DNA of 5,965 nucleotides. It comes from an uncultured Clostridia bacterium (GTDB lineage Bacteria; Bacillota_A; Clostridia; Christensenellales; CAG-138). Location: assembly GCA_946539625.1 (NCBI GenBank), contig CAMNHT010000092.1, positions 1-5,965 of the forward strand. Reading direction: 5' to 3'. Each line of letters begins with the position of its first letter. Positions within the stretch are counted from its first letter, which is position 1. The notes below the pieces were generated by a model that saw only the letters and a program-made list of their open reading frames with translations, was not told the DNA's origin and did no database searches. Position numbers and translations under genes: made by a program. Shown piece after piece: positions 1-4,331 of this stretch.

Positions 1-387
1 GAGATCCGCGTGGACACCTACCGTTCCGGCGGCGCGGGCGGACAGAACGTCAACAAGGTCAGCTCCGCGATCCGCATCACGCACCTTGCGACCGGCATCG
101 TCGTGCAGTGCCAGAACGAGCGCAGTCAGCTGCAGAATAAGGAGATGGCAATGCGCATCCTGAAAGGTAAGCTTCTGGAGCTTCAGGAGCGCGAGCGCGA
201 GCAGCAGATGCAGGAGATCAAGGGCGAGATGAAGAAGATCGAATGGGGCAGCCAGATCCGCTCCTACGTCTTCCAGCCGTACACGCTGGTCAAGGACCAC
301 CGCACCGGCGCCGAAAACGGCAACATCCAGGCGGTCATGGACGGCGACCTCGACCTGTTCATTTCGGCATACTTAACAATGTCTTAA
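1..387 (+). CDS. prfB: Peptide chain release factor 2, C-terminal part (5' end outside window)
   Basis: Release factor 2 recognises UGA and UAA stop codons and triggers release of the finished polypeptide in the ribosomal peptidyl-transferase centre. The window holds the last 128 residues, about one third of a typical RF2 of some 330-365 residues. The universal GGQ motif that drives ester hydrolysis is at residues 13-15 of the fragment, inside [10 protein letters not shown]. The following NERSQLQNK stretch and the late [13 protein letters not shown] and VKDHRTG motifs, then [12 protein letters not shown], are characteristic of RF2 rather than RF1. The reading frame enters at base 1 and ends at TAA 385-387, a few bases before a strong terminator. 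The stop-codon recognition region and any programmed frameshift site are outside the window. In many Firmicutes prfB follows secA; here it lies upstream of it. Identification is firm. Confidence 0.96.
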   Translation, partial: EIRVDTYRSGGAGGQNVNKVSSAIRITHLATGIVVQCQNERSQLQNKEMAMRILKGKLLELQEREREQQMQEIKGEMKKIEWGSQIRSYVFQPYTLVKDHRTGAENGNIQAVMDGDLDLFISAYLTMS

Positions 388-393
388 CTTTAT

Positions 394-417
394 GGCGTTC
401 CCTCGGGAACGCCTTTT
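394..417 (+). terminator. Rho-independent terminator of prfB
   Basis: A GC-rich stem GGCGTTCC (394-401) pairs perfectly with GGAACGCC (406-413) around a CTCG loop and is followed by TTTT (414-417). It begins seven bases after the prfB stop, so it should end the prfB transcript and separate it from the next gene. The T run is short, but the position and stem are typical. Confidence 0.9.
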
Positions 418-479
418 CACGCGCCACGGGCGCAGTTCACGCACGCAGGGCAATTCATTCGGTATCGAGAGGAGAGCAT

Positions 480-533
480 ATGATCCGACCGGTGATTTTT
501 GTCAGCTTTGAGCAGGGGAAGATCGAGGAGTGA
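480..533 (+). other. 17-codon ORF with strong ribosome binding site, in frame with the following gene
   Basis: ATG 480 is preceded by GAGAGGAGAG (467-476) at good spacing, one of the better Shine-Dalgarno sites in the window. It opens a frame encoding MIRPVIFVSFEQGKIEE that stops at TGA 531-533. The same frame then stays open to 1173 and includes the next annotated gene. The likeliest reading is that this is the original start of that gene, cut off by a TGG-to-TGA change; reading the stop as Trp gives EEWRNDF, a plausible continuation. A leader peptide coupled to downstream translation is the alternative. It shows no similarity that I recognise. Confidence 0.45.
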
Positions 534-563
534 CGGAACGATTTTCGCGGATGCTTCTCGATT

Positions 564-1175
564 TTGAAACACTATCCGCTGCTTTACGCGACGTATCGCG
601 AGGAACAAAAGAACATTCGTCCTTTCTACGGGCATCCGTATGCGGAGCGCCCGGACAAGGTTTATCACGGAACGCAGAGAGAGGGACCAGACGTCTTTCA
701 CGGCGATTTCAGGGAAGCGACCTCCTCTCGGGAAAAACGGCTGATCAGGCGGATCATGCACGAAAACAGACGGCATGCAGCGCTTCGGACCGAGGCGGAA
801 GCAAAGACGGCTTTTGACATGCTGCAGCATCCGGAGCAATATGAAATCATTCATACCAGAGTTGCGGGATCGAACGACGCATTTCCGAAGGATTGGGCGT
901 TTCTCGGATATGACGTCGGCTATGAGGCCGGCTTCGACGGCGCGTATTCGATCGTCTGCGATTGTCTGTTTCTTCCGCAATGGCACGGCTGCGACGCTGA
1001 GGGGACGCTGTTTTCGGAGGATTTCCGAAAGCTGAATGAGAACGGGCTGTTCTCAAGCTGGGACGACGCGTATGCCTATCTTGTGAAATATCGGAACGAG
1101 GAATGGTCGGAAATCGGTTGGTTTTTTATCTGTGAGGTACGGCGCAAAGAGCCTGCCGGTTCCGGCAGCGAATGA
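564..1175 (+). CDS. Unrecognised protein, start uncertain, possibly 5'-truncated
   Basis: I do not recognise the family. From TTG 564 the frame encodes 203 residues. The N-terminal half is charged and rich in Arg, His and Glu, with no signal peptide or membrane segment. The C-terminal half (about residues 91-192) looks like a compact soluble domain rich in aromatics: DWAFLGYDVGYE, then SIVCDCLFLPQWHGCD with Cys 132, 134 and 143, then LNENGLFSSWDDAYAYL and a closing FFICEV. No Shine-Dalgarno precedes TTG 564. ATG 756 would give 139 residues and keep the whole C-terminal domain, but its upstream AGGCGG is weak. ATG 480 has a strong site but meets TGA at 531. The last residues (PAGSGSE) are encoded by a perfect palindrome at the edge of a repeat-rich gap and may have been added by repeat insertion. 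Coding is supported by the long frame and ordered domain-like sequence. Function is unknown and the gene may be a pseudogene. Confidence 0.6.
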   Translation: MKHYPLLYATYREEQKNIRPFYGHPYAERPDKVYHGTQREGPDVFHGDFREATSSREKRLIRRIMHENRRHAALRTEAEAKTAFDMLQHPEQYEIIHTRVAGSNDAFPKDWAFLGYDVGYEAGFDGAYSIVCDCLFLPQWHGCDAEGTLFSEDFRKLNENGLFSSWDDAYAYLVKYRNEEWSEIGWFFICEVRRKEPAGSGSE

Positions 1176-1425
1176 TGATTCGGGGGGTATAACAATCCCC
1201 CTTTACACAAGGGGATCTTTGTTCGGCGGGAGCCGCCTATGTGCAAAGGAACGCTCGGTTCTGCGTTCAATGATGAGGAGAAACCTCGGCTTGCGCGAAT
1301 CCAAAAGCCTTCCCCCTGATGTGGGGAAGGTGTCACGACGAAGGAGTGACGGATGAGGAGTATACGCAGAAAAGCGTTAGCTTTTCGCGGATCAATGAAT
1401 TGCGGCAGAGCCGCATGGAGGGAGT
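1176..1425. other. Intergenic region made of hairpin repeats
   Basis: I see no gene in these 250 bases. They hold consecutive inverted repeats: alternative G-run/C-run pairings at 1183-1216, CGGC/GCCG at 1224-1235, the dispersed-repeat-like hairpin pair at 1303-1358, a ten-pair stem at 1365-1389 with a GTTA loop, and TGCGGC/GCCGCA at 1401-1415 just before the next ribosome binding site. No hairpin is followed by a T run, so no terminator is called, and no convincing promoter was found for the next gene. The packing of palindromes suggests accumulated mobile intergenic elements. Confidence 0.6.
1303..1358 (+). repeat. Hairpin-pair intergenic repeat, copy 1
   Basis: The first stem is CCTTCCCC (1308-1315) with GGGGAAGG (1323-1330). 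One base later a second stem follows, GTCAC (1332-1336) with GTGAC (1346-1350), and the unit ends in GGATGAGG (1351-1358). The same order, AAAG-CTTC stem, TGTCAC...GTGAC stem and GATGAGG tail, recurs at 2717-2770 in this window. From recall such units are common between genes in Clostridia, and may be REP- or MITE-like. The loop of the second stem is longer here than in copy 2. Confidence 0.75.
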
Positions 1426-2145
1426 ATGCAAAAACCGCTGATCGGCGTAACGCCGCTGTTTGACCGCGGACGGGATTCCTATTGGATGCTGCCCGGGTAT
1501 TTTCTTGCATTGGAGCAGGCAGGCGCGGTACCCGTGATGCTGCCGCTCCTTGATGATGAAGAATCTCTGAAACGCCTTGTCGACACGCTCGACGGGTTTT
1601 TGATCGCCGGCGGGCAGGACGTTTCGCCTGCGCTGTACGGCGAAGAAACGAAACCGACCTGCAAGGAGCTGTGCCCGGAGCGCGACGCAATGGAATCGGT
1701 GCTGTTAAGGCTCCTTTGGAATGCAAACAAGCCGGTATTCGGCATCTGCCGCGGCTTGCAGATGATAAACGCGCACCTCGGCGGAACGCTCTTTCAAGAC
1801 CTTCCGACCGAGCATCCGTCCGGTCTAAACCACCGCATGGCAGCGCCGTACGACCGCGCCGAGCATCCGGTCACGCTCGTAAAGGATACGCCGCTGTTTT
1901 CGCTTCTCGGCGCAGATTCGATCGGCGTCAACAGCTGTCACCATCAGGCGATCAAAACGCTTGCGCCGTGCTTGCATCCGATGGCGTTCGCACCGGACGG
2001 GCTCGTTGAGGCGATCTATGCACCCGAAAAGCGTTTTGTTTGGGCGGTGCAGTGGCATCCGGAGTTCTTCTTCCGCAAAGACGAAAACAGCCGGAAACTC
2101 TTTCAAGCGTTCGTGCAAGCAGCAAAAGGAGGCAACCATGCGTAA
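1426..2145 (+). CDS. Gamma-glutamyl-gamma-aminobutyrate hydrolase family protein (peptidase C26, PuuD-like)
   Basis: A class I glutamine amidotransferase-like hydrolase of 239 residues, close to the 254 of E. coli PuuD. Family members cleave gamma-glutamyl amide bonds; PuuD itself frees GABA from gamma-glutamyl-GABA in putrescine breakdown. The triad is visible: the nucleophile Cys108 in GICRG, then His211 and Glu213 in QWHPE. FLIAGGQDVSP (58-68) is the oxyanion-loop region and NSCHHQ (169-174) is another family signature. The N-terminus (KPLIGVTP) is complete and there is no signal peptide, so it is cytoplasmic. ATG 1426 is chosen because GGAGGGAG (1417-1424) lies just upstream. Its stop overlaps the start of the next gene by eight bases, implying coupled expression. 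No other putrescine genes are in view, so the substrate is not established; symbol withheld. The family is sure, the exact reaction is not. Confidence 0.92.
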   Translation: MQKPLIGVTPLFDRGRDSYWMLPGYFLALEQAGAVPVMLPLLDDEESLKRLVDTLDGFLIAGGQDVSPALYGEETKPTCKELCPERDAMESVLLRLLWNANKPVFGICRGLQMINAHLGGTLFQDLPTEHPSGLNHRMAAPYDRAEHPVTLVKDTPLFSLLGADSIGVNSCHHQAIKTLAPCLHPMAFAPDGLVEAIYAPEKRFVWAVQWHPEFFFRKDENSRKLFQAFVQAAKGGNHA

Positions 2146-2572
2146 TTTCGGAATGTCCATGCTCTGGTTCTGGATCGCGTACATCATCGTGACGCTGATC
2201 GGGATCGGGCACACGATTTTCAACATCACCGTGCTGCACATGAAGTCCATGAAGGACGGTCCCGGCATGGGCGAGGGCTACGAAAAGACAAAGCCGTGGC
2301 ATCCGCTCTACAACATCGTGATCTTTTCGCTGTTCGGCTGGCTGTATATGAGAGGGCTCGAAAACCCGACGATCTCCGATGCATTGATCACCGGCGCGAT
2401 CTGGGCAGGGATCTGCATCGTGTTCGATGTGTTCGGCTGGGTGCTCATCAAGCATCCGTGGAGCCTGACGTTTCGGGAGTTCTATGTGGATTATCAGCCG
2501 TGGATCACGCTGATCTATCTCGCGATCTTTCTGGGTCCGATCGTCGGATATTGGTTTTGCGGGATCGCGTAA
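2138..2572 (+). CDS. Small integral membrane protein, four predicted helices, family not recognised
   Basis: Encodes 144 residues. I do not recognise the family with confidence. Four hydrophobic segments are visible at about residues 8-33, 58-74, 79-104 and 122-142, with short polar loops. Conserved-looking loop features are KDGPGMGEGYEKTKPWHPLYN (split here as residues 39-48 and 49-59) and the aromatic KHPWSLTFREFYVDYQPW (105-122) before the last helix. ATG 2138 is chosen over the longer frame because AAAGGAGG (2125-2132) sits five bases upstream, inside the last codons of the hydrolase gene, and the start overlaps that gene's stop. The overlap implies translational coupling, so the membrane protein may act with the hydrolase, for example in transport or sensing, but this is inference only. 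The transcript probably ends at the terminator at 2805-2836. It is likely a real gene: its hydrophobic pattern is regular and the ribosome binding site is strong. Confidence 0.85.
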   Translation: MRNFGMSMLWFWIAYIIVTLIGIGHTIFNITVLHMKSMKDGPGMGEGYEKTKPWHPLYNIVIFSLFGWLYMRGLENPTISDALITGAIWAGICIVFDVFGWVLIKHPWSLTFREFYVDYQPWITLIYLAIFLGPIVGYWFCGIA

Positions 2573-2616
2573 GGGGGAACCCTGTCCCTATGGGCGAATG
2601 TACGGCAAGGCGCCGG

Positions 2617-2633
2617 GGACCGTCGCCCCCTGC
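2617..2633 (+). repeat. 17-bp direct repeat, copy 1
   Basis: GGACCGTCGCCCCCTGC occurs here and again, identically, at 2668-2684, with a 51-base start-to-start distance. Sequence between and after the copies is not similar, so this is not a simple tandem duplication. It may be a piece of a dispersed intergenic element. Confidence 0.85.
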
Positions 2634-2667
2634 AGCGTGATGCAGGCAGATCGCGCGCTCCGCGAAC

Positions 2668-2684
2668 GGACCGTCGCCCCCTGC
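2668..2684 (+). repeat. 17-bp direct repeat, copy 2
   Basis: Identical over all 17 bases to 2617-2633. It is followed by GGTTCGGTTCGG, not by the hairpin that follows copy 1. Confidence 0.85.
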
Positions 2685-2704
2685 GGTTCGGTTCGGCATT
2701 CGCA

Positions 2705-2782
2705 CGCAGAACAGCCGAAAGGCTTCTCCTCCTTTAGGGTGGAGAAGCTGTCACGAAGTGACTGATGAGGGGGTGTTCTGCG
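2705..2782 (+). repeat. Palindromic intergenic element with 9-bp terminal inverted repeats (hairpin-pair repeat, copy 2)
   Basis: The outer ends CGCAGAACA (2705-2713) and TGTTCTGCG (2774-2782) are exact inverted repeats. Inside are the stem GCTTCTCC (2722-2729)/GGAGAAGC (2741-2748), then GTCAC (2750-2754)/GTGAC (2758-2762) with a GAA loop, and the tail TGATGAGG (2763-2770). The interior (2717-2770) matches copy 1 at 1303-1358 in order and in the TGTCAC, GTGAC and GATGAGG words. The outer repeats suggest a short non-autonomous element or a REP-like unit. No target-site duplication was seen. Confidence 0.75.
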
Positions 2783-2804
2783 GGATGAATCATGCAGGCG
2801 CATG

Positions 2805-2836
2805 AAAAAGGAGCTTCCGCGCGGGAAGCTCCTTTT
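2805..2836. terminator. Bidirectional rho-independent terminator between convergent genes
   Basis: A nine-pair stem GGAGCTTCC (2810-2818) with GGAAGCTCC (2824-2832) closes a short GCGCG loop. On the plus strand TTTT (2833-2836) follows; on the minus strand the A run 2805-2809 becomes a five-T tail. It lies ten bases beyond the hpf stop, so it ends hpf, and it also ends the plus-strand transcript of the membrane protein gene. Confidence 0.92.
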
Positions 2837-2846
2837 CGGGTGAAAC

Positions 2847-3368
2847 TTACAACGGCTCTATGAGGCCGAAATTGCCGTCTTTACGTTTATAAAGGACGTT
2901 GATTTCGTTCGTGTCCACGTTGCGGAATACGTAGAAGGCATGGCCTAAGAGCTCGAGCTGCAGCATTGCCTCCTCCTCGCTCATCGGCTTGACGGAGAAC
3001 TGCTTCACGCGGACGATGCGCGGTCCGTCTTCTTCGTCCTCGTCGTCCTCGATCGGAAGATCGCGGAATGCATCCTGGCGAAGTCCCTTCGCGAGACGCG
3101 TGCGGTTGTGCACGATCTGCTTTTCGAGCTTTTCGACGATGTTGTCGAGCGATGCATACATATCGCCCGAGACCTCCTCGCCGCGGATGATGCGTCCCTC
3201 ATGCGGGATCGTCACCTCGACGATGTGGCGGTTCTTTTCGACGGAGAGAGTGACCTGTGCTTCTGTGTCCTGCGGGAAGTACCGATCCAGTTTGGAGAGC
3301 TTCTTTTCTGCGACTTCGCGCATGTATTCGGAGACCTCCAAGTTCTTGCCGGAAATAGAAATACGCAT
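2847..3368 (-). CDS. hpf: Ribosome hibernation promoting factor, long form
   Basis: Long-form HPF binds the 30S subunit at the mRNA/tRNA channel and pairs 70S ribosomes into inactive 100S dimers during slow growth or stress. The protein is 173 residues, somewhat shorter than the roughly 185-190 of Bacillus-type homologues. The N-terminal S30AE ribosome-binding domain spans about residues 1-98 (MRISISGKNLEVSEYM, then IRGEEVSGDMYASLDNIVEKLE). A very acidic linker (IEDDEDEEDG, 106-115) leads to the C-terminal dimerisation domain (about 117-173: IVRVKQFSVKPMSEEEA, FYVFRN, LYKRKDGNFGLIEP). The start is set at 3368 (ATG on the minus strand), because AAGGAG lies eight bases upstream and MRISI is the usual N-terminus; a GTG seven codons earlier at 3389 overlaps that site and is rejected. 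In many Firmicutes hpf precedes secA on the same strand; here it points away from secA. Confidence 0.95.
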   Translation of the reverse strand: MRISISGKNLEVSEYMREVAEKKLSKLDRYFPQDTEAQVTLSVEKNRHIVEVTIPHEGRIIRGEEVSGDMYASLDNIVEKLEKQIVHNRTRLAKGLRQDAFRDLPIEDDEDEEDGPRIVRVKQFSVKPMSEEEAMLQLELLGHAFYVFRNVDTNEINVLYKRKDGNFGLIEPL

Positions 3369-3384
3369 ATGTTCCACTCCTTCT

Positions 3385-3407
3385 GACACGTGTATTGTGT
3401 TCGTGTC
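3385..3407 (-). promoter_or_regulatory. Inverted repeat in the hpf leader
   Basis: GACACG (3385-3390) and CGTGTC (3402-3407) can pair around an 11-base loop. They lie between the proposed hpf -10 box and the ribosome binding site (3377-3384), which is directly adjacent. It could be an operator near the transcription start or a leader hairpin; six pairs only, so function is uncertain. Confidence 0.35.
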
Positions 3408-3413
3408 ATCTAT

Positions 3414-3467
3414 ATATTACCACACTTTTCCTGAAATATCTTCCCTTTTTTCAAAAAAACACAAAAA
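3414..3467 (-). promoter_or_regulatory. Probable hpf promoter with upstream A/T tracts
   Basis: Read on the minus strand, TGGTAATAT (3414-3422) is an extended -10 box. No good -35 hexamer is seen at 16-18 bases, which an extended -10 can tolerate. Just upstream are runs of T (3446-3451), A (3453-3459) and A/T (3463-3472), at the place where an UP element would sit. The region stands out as AT-rich in GC-rich surroundings. The predicted leader is about 40 bases. A stress-sigma promoter is possible for this gene but not shown. Confidence 0.5.
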
Positions 3468-3516
3468 TTTTTATTTTTATACAAATTCCTTGCGTTTTCG
3501 GGTATTTTGACGCGAC

Positions 3517-3837
3517 TTACGGATTGCCGGGCGGCGTACGCGGTCGCAGCTGCTCAAAAAGCCGCATCATTTGAAAGAGCTTCTCCATATCCGGCATCTG
3601 CATAGGCGGCTTTTGCGGCGCGGGCGGAGCAGGCGGCGGAGGAGGGGGCGTCGGCGCGGGAACCGGGACATTCAGCCGATAGGCAAGCTGATCGATCATC
3701 GACGGCGGCAGAAGCGGCGCGAGCGCTTTGACGTATGCTTCGACGCCGGCGCGTCCGTGCTCGTCTCGGACGGCTTCGCCCAAAACGACGGCGCAGGAAA
3801 GAGGGGACGGACCGTTTCGTTGCGGTTGTGGGTTCAT
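3517..3837 (-). CDS. Small proline-rich protein of unknown function
   Basis: Not a family I recognise; 106 residues. The layout is a predicted helical N-terminal region (about 12-56, ending in LAYRLN), a long proline/alanine linker (57-78, with a run of six prolines), and a C-terminal amphipathic helix (MEKLFQMMRLFEQLR, 84-98). There is no signal peptide or membrane segment. A near-ideal Shine-Dalgarno, TAAGGAGG at 3845-3852, is seven bases before ATG 3837, which makes coding likely. It is divergent from the 70-residue gene at 3917, with 79 bases between the starts. Both proteins contain the motif LAP-x-L followed by RLN-x-P, which suggests a shared fold. No terminator follows; transcription may run toward hpf. 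The helix-linker-helix layout would suit a protein tethering two partners, but that is only inference. Confidence 0.75.
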   Translation of the reverse strand: MNPQPQRNGPSPLSCAVVLGEAVRDEHGRAGVEAYVKALAPLLPPSMIDQLAYRLNVPVPAPTPPPPPPAPPAPQKPPMQMPDMEKLFQMMRLFEQLRPRTPPGNP

Positions 3838-3916
3838 GGCAATTCCTCCTTAAAGCATGATATGCCCGATGCACGAATTCGGTGCGCGGCGCATAGGATA
3901 TCGGGAGGTGATTCGA

Positions 3917-4129
3917 ATGAATATCAACGAGCAGTATGAAACCTATCGAAACAAATCGAGCGATGAACTGATGGAAACGCTCCTGAAGCTTACCGCGGAG
4001 CAGAAACAGACCGGAGAAATGACCGAAGGGAAGATGGAGGAGATCTATCGGATGCTTGCGCCGATGCTGTCCGAAAGCCAGAAAGCGCGCATGCGCGAGA
4101 TCATTGCGCGGCTGAATACGCCGAATTGA
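3917..4129 (+). CDS. Small helical protein of unknown function
   Basis: Encodes 70 residues; family not recognised. The sequence is highly charged and almost wholly predicted helical, in three parts: SSDELMETLLKLTAEQKQTG (14-33), EGKMEEIYRMLAPML (37-51) and SESQKARMREIIARLN (52-67). There are no Cys or Trp residues and no signal or membrane segment. ATG 3917 is chosen because GGGAGGTGATT lies just upstream; an in-frame ATG at 3857 lies in the divergent promoter region, has no comparable site and is rejected. EIYRMLAPML and RLNTP resemble AYVKALAPLL and RLNVP in the divergent proline-rich protein. It reads in the same direction as secA, 202 bases upstream, but secA has its own promoter and that gap is structured. 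Confidence 0.78.
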   Translation: MNINEQYETYRNKSSDELMETLLKLTAEQKQTGEMTEGKMEEIYRMLAPMLSESQKARMREIIARLNTPN

Positions 4130-4132
4130 CAA

Positions 4133-4178
4133 TCGCCGAGGAACCGGTTTGTTCCGCCCCGCGCCTGCGGATCGGCGA
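4133..4178 (+). other. Predicted three-way-junction structure downstream of the small helical gene
   Basis: TCGCCGA (4133-4139) pairs exactly with TCGGCGA (4172-4178). Enclosed are two further hairpins: GGAAC (4140-4144) with GTTCC (4151-4155), stacked directly on the outer stem, and CCGC (4159-4162) with GCGG (4167-4170). No T run follows, so it is not an ordinary terminator. It may be an RNA element in the 3' end of the 70-residue gene's transcript or another intergenic repeat. I could not match it to a known RNA class. Confidence 0.4.
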
Positions 4179-4260
4179 CGCTGTTCTTCACCCTGCAAGG
4201 AGCGGGGGACGTGTTTTCGAAGATTTGCGTCATAAATCCGCAAAATCGTTGCAGGTCGTT

Positions 4261-4294
4261 CACAATCGTCCCCTTTTCAAGCGGGGCGATTGTG
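4261..4294. promoter_or_regulatory. Large inverted repeat overlapping the secA promoter (candidate operator)
   Basis: CACAATCG-T-CCCC (4261-4273) and GGGGCGATTGTG (4283-4294) pair over 12 positions with one unpaired T, around a nine-base TTTTCAAGC loop. The right arm fills the spacer of the secA promoter and the loop carries its -35 region, so a protein bound here would block RNA polymerase. No T run follows on either strand, which argues against a terminator. Confidence 0.55.
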
Positions 4295-4303
4295 TGCTAT
4301 AAT
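4275..4303 (+). promoter_or_regulatory. secA promoter (sigma-A type, extended -10)
   Basis: TATAAT (4298-4303) is a perfect -10 box, preceded by TGC to form the extended TGnTATAAT. TTTCAA (4275-4280) is a weak -35 hexamer at 17 bases. Transcription would start near 4310, giving a leader of about 20 bases that holds AAGGAG (4320-4325) six bases before ATG 4332. Confidence 0.8.
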
Positions 4304-4331
4304 ACGTAAGATATCGTTCAAGGAGATTCTT

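Larger units (their letters stand above)
2573..2804. other. Repeat-rich intergenic region without genes
   Basis: No coding region is supported. It contains two 17-bp direct repeats (2617-2633 and 2668-2684), a six-pair hairpin CCTGCA/TGCAGG (2629-2646) between them, and a palindromic element with terminal inverted repeats (2705-2782). The composition is GC-rich, unlike the AT-rich promoter region upstream of hpf. The overlapping frames on both strands give low-complexity or repetitive peptides (AGGDGP occurs twice on the minus strand because of the direct repeat) and are rejected as genes. Confidence 0.65.

Noticed and set aside
539..565. Direct repeat CGATTTT 20 bases apart as evidence that a duplication caused the frame disruption
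   Set aside because: Removing 20 bases joins a frame that contains further stops upstream and gives no better protein.
530..817. GTG-started 95-codon frame overlapping the TGA at 531 (GTGA overlap)
   Set aside because: The overlap looks like translational coupling, but the peptide is basic and featureless whereas the neighbouring frame encodes an ordered domain; it is an out-of-frame shadow.
1365..1389. Strong hairpin with GTTA loop considered as a terminator for the gene ending at 1175
   Set aside because: The arm itself contains the only T run and GCGG follows; with no U tail after the stem and about 190 bases of distance it is better read as part of the repeat cluster.
1076..1726. A 216-codon minus-strand frame across the repeat gap and the hydrolase start
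   Set aside because: It runs antisense to the hydrolase and through hairpin repeats; its peptide is Arg/Pro/Ser-rich low complexity with no ribosome binding site, typical of repeat-derived false genes.
2573..2846. Possible tRNA or other structured RNA gene in the GC-rich gap
   Set aside because: No cloverleaf, T-loop or CCA end could be found; the pairing present is explained by repeats and the terminator.
3453..3480. A/T runs after the proline-rich gene considered as its terminator
   Set aside because: No GC-rich stem precedes the T run on the minus strand; the tract fits better as upstream promoter DNA for hpf.
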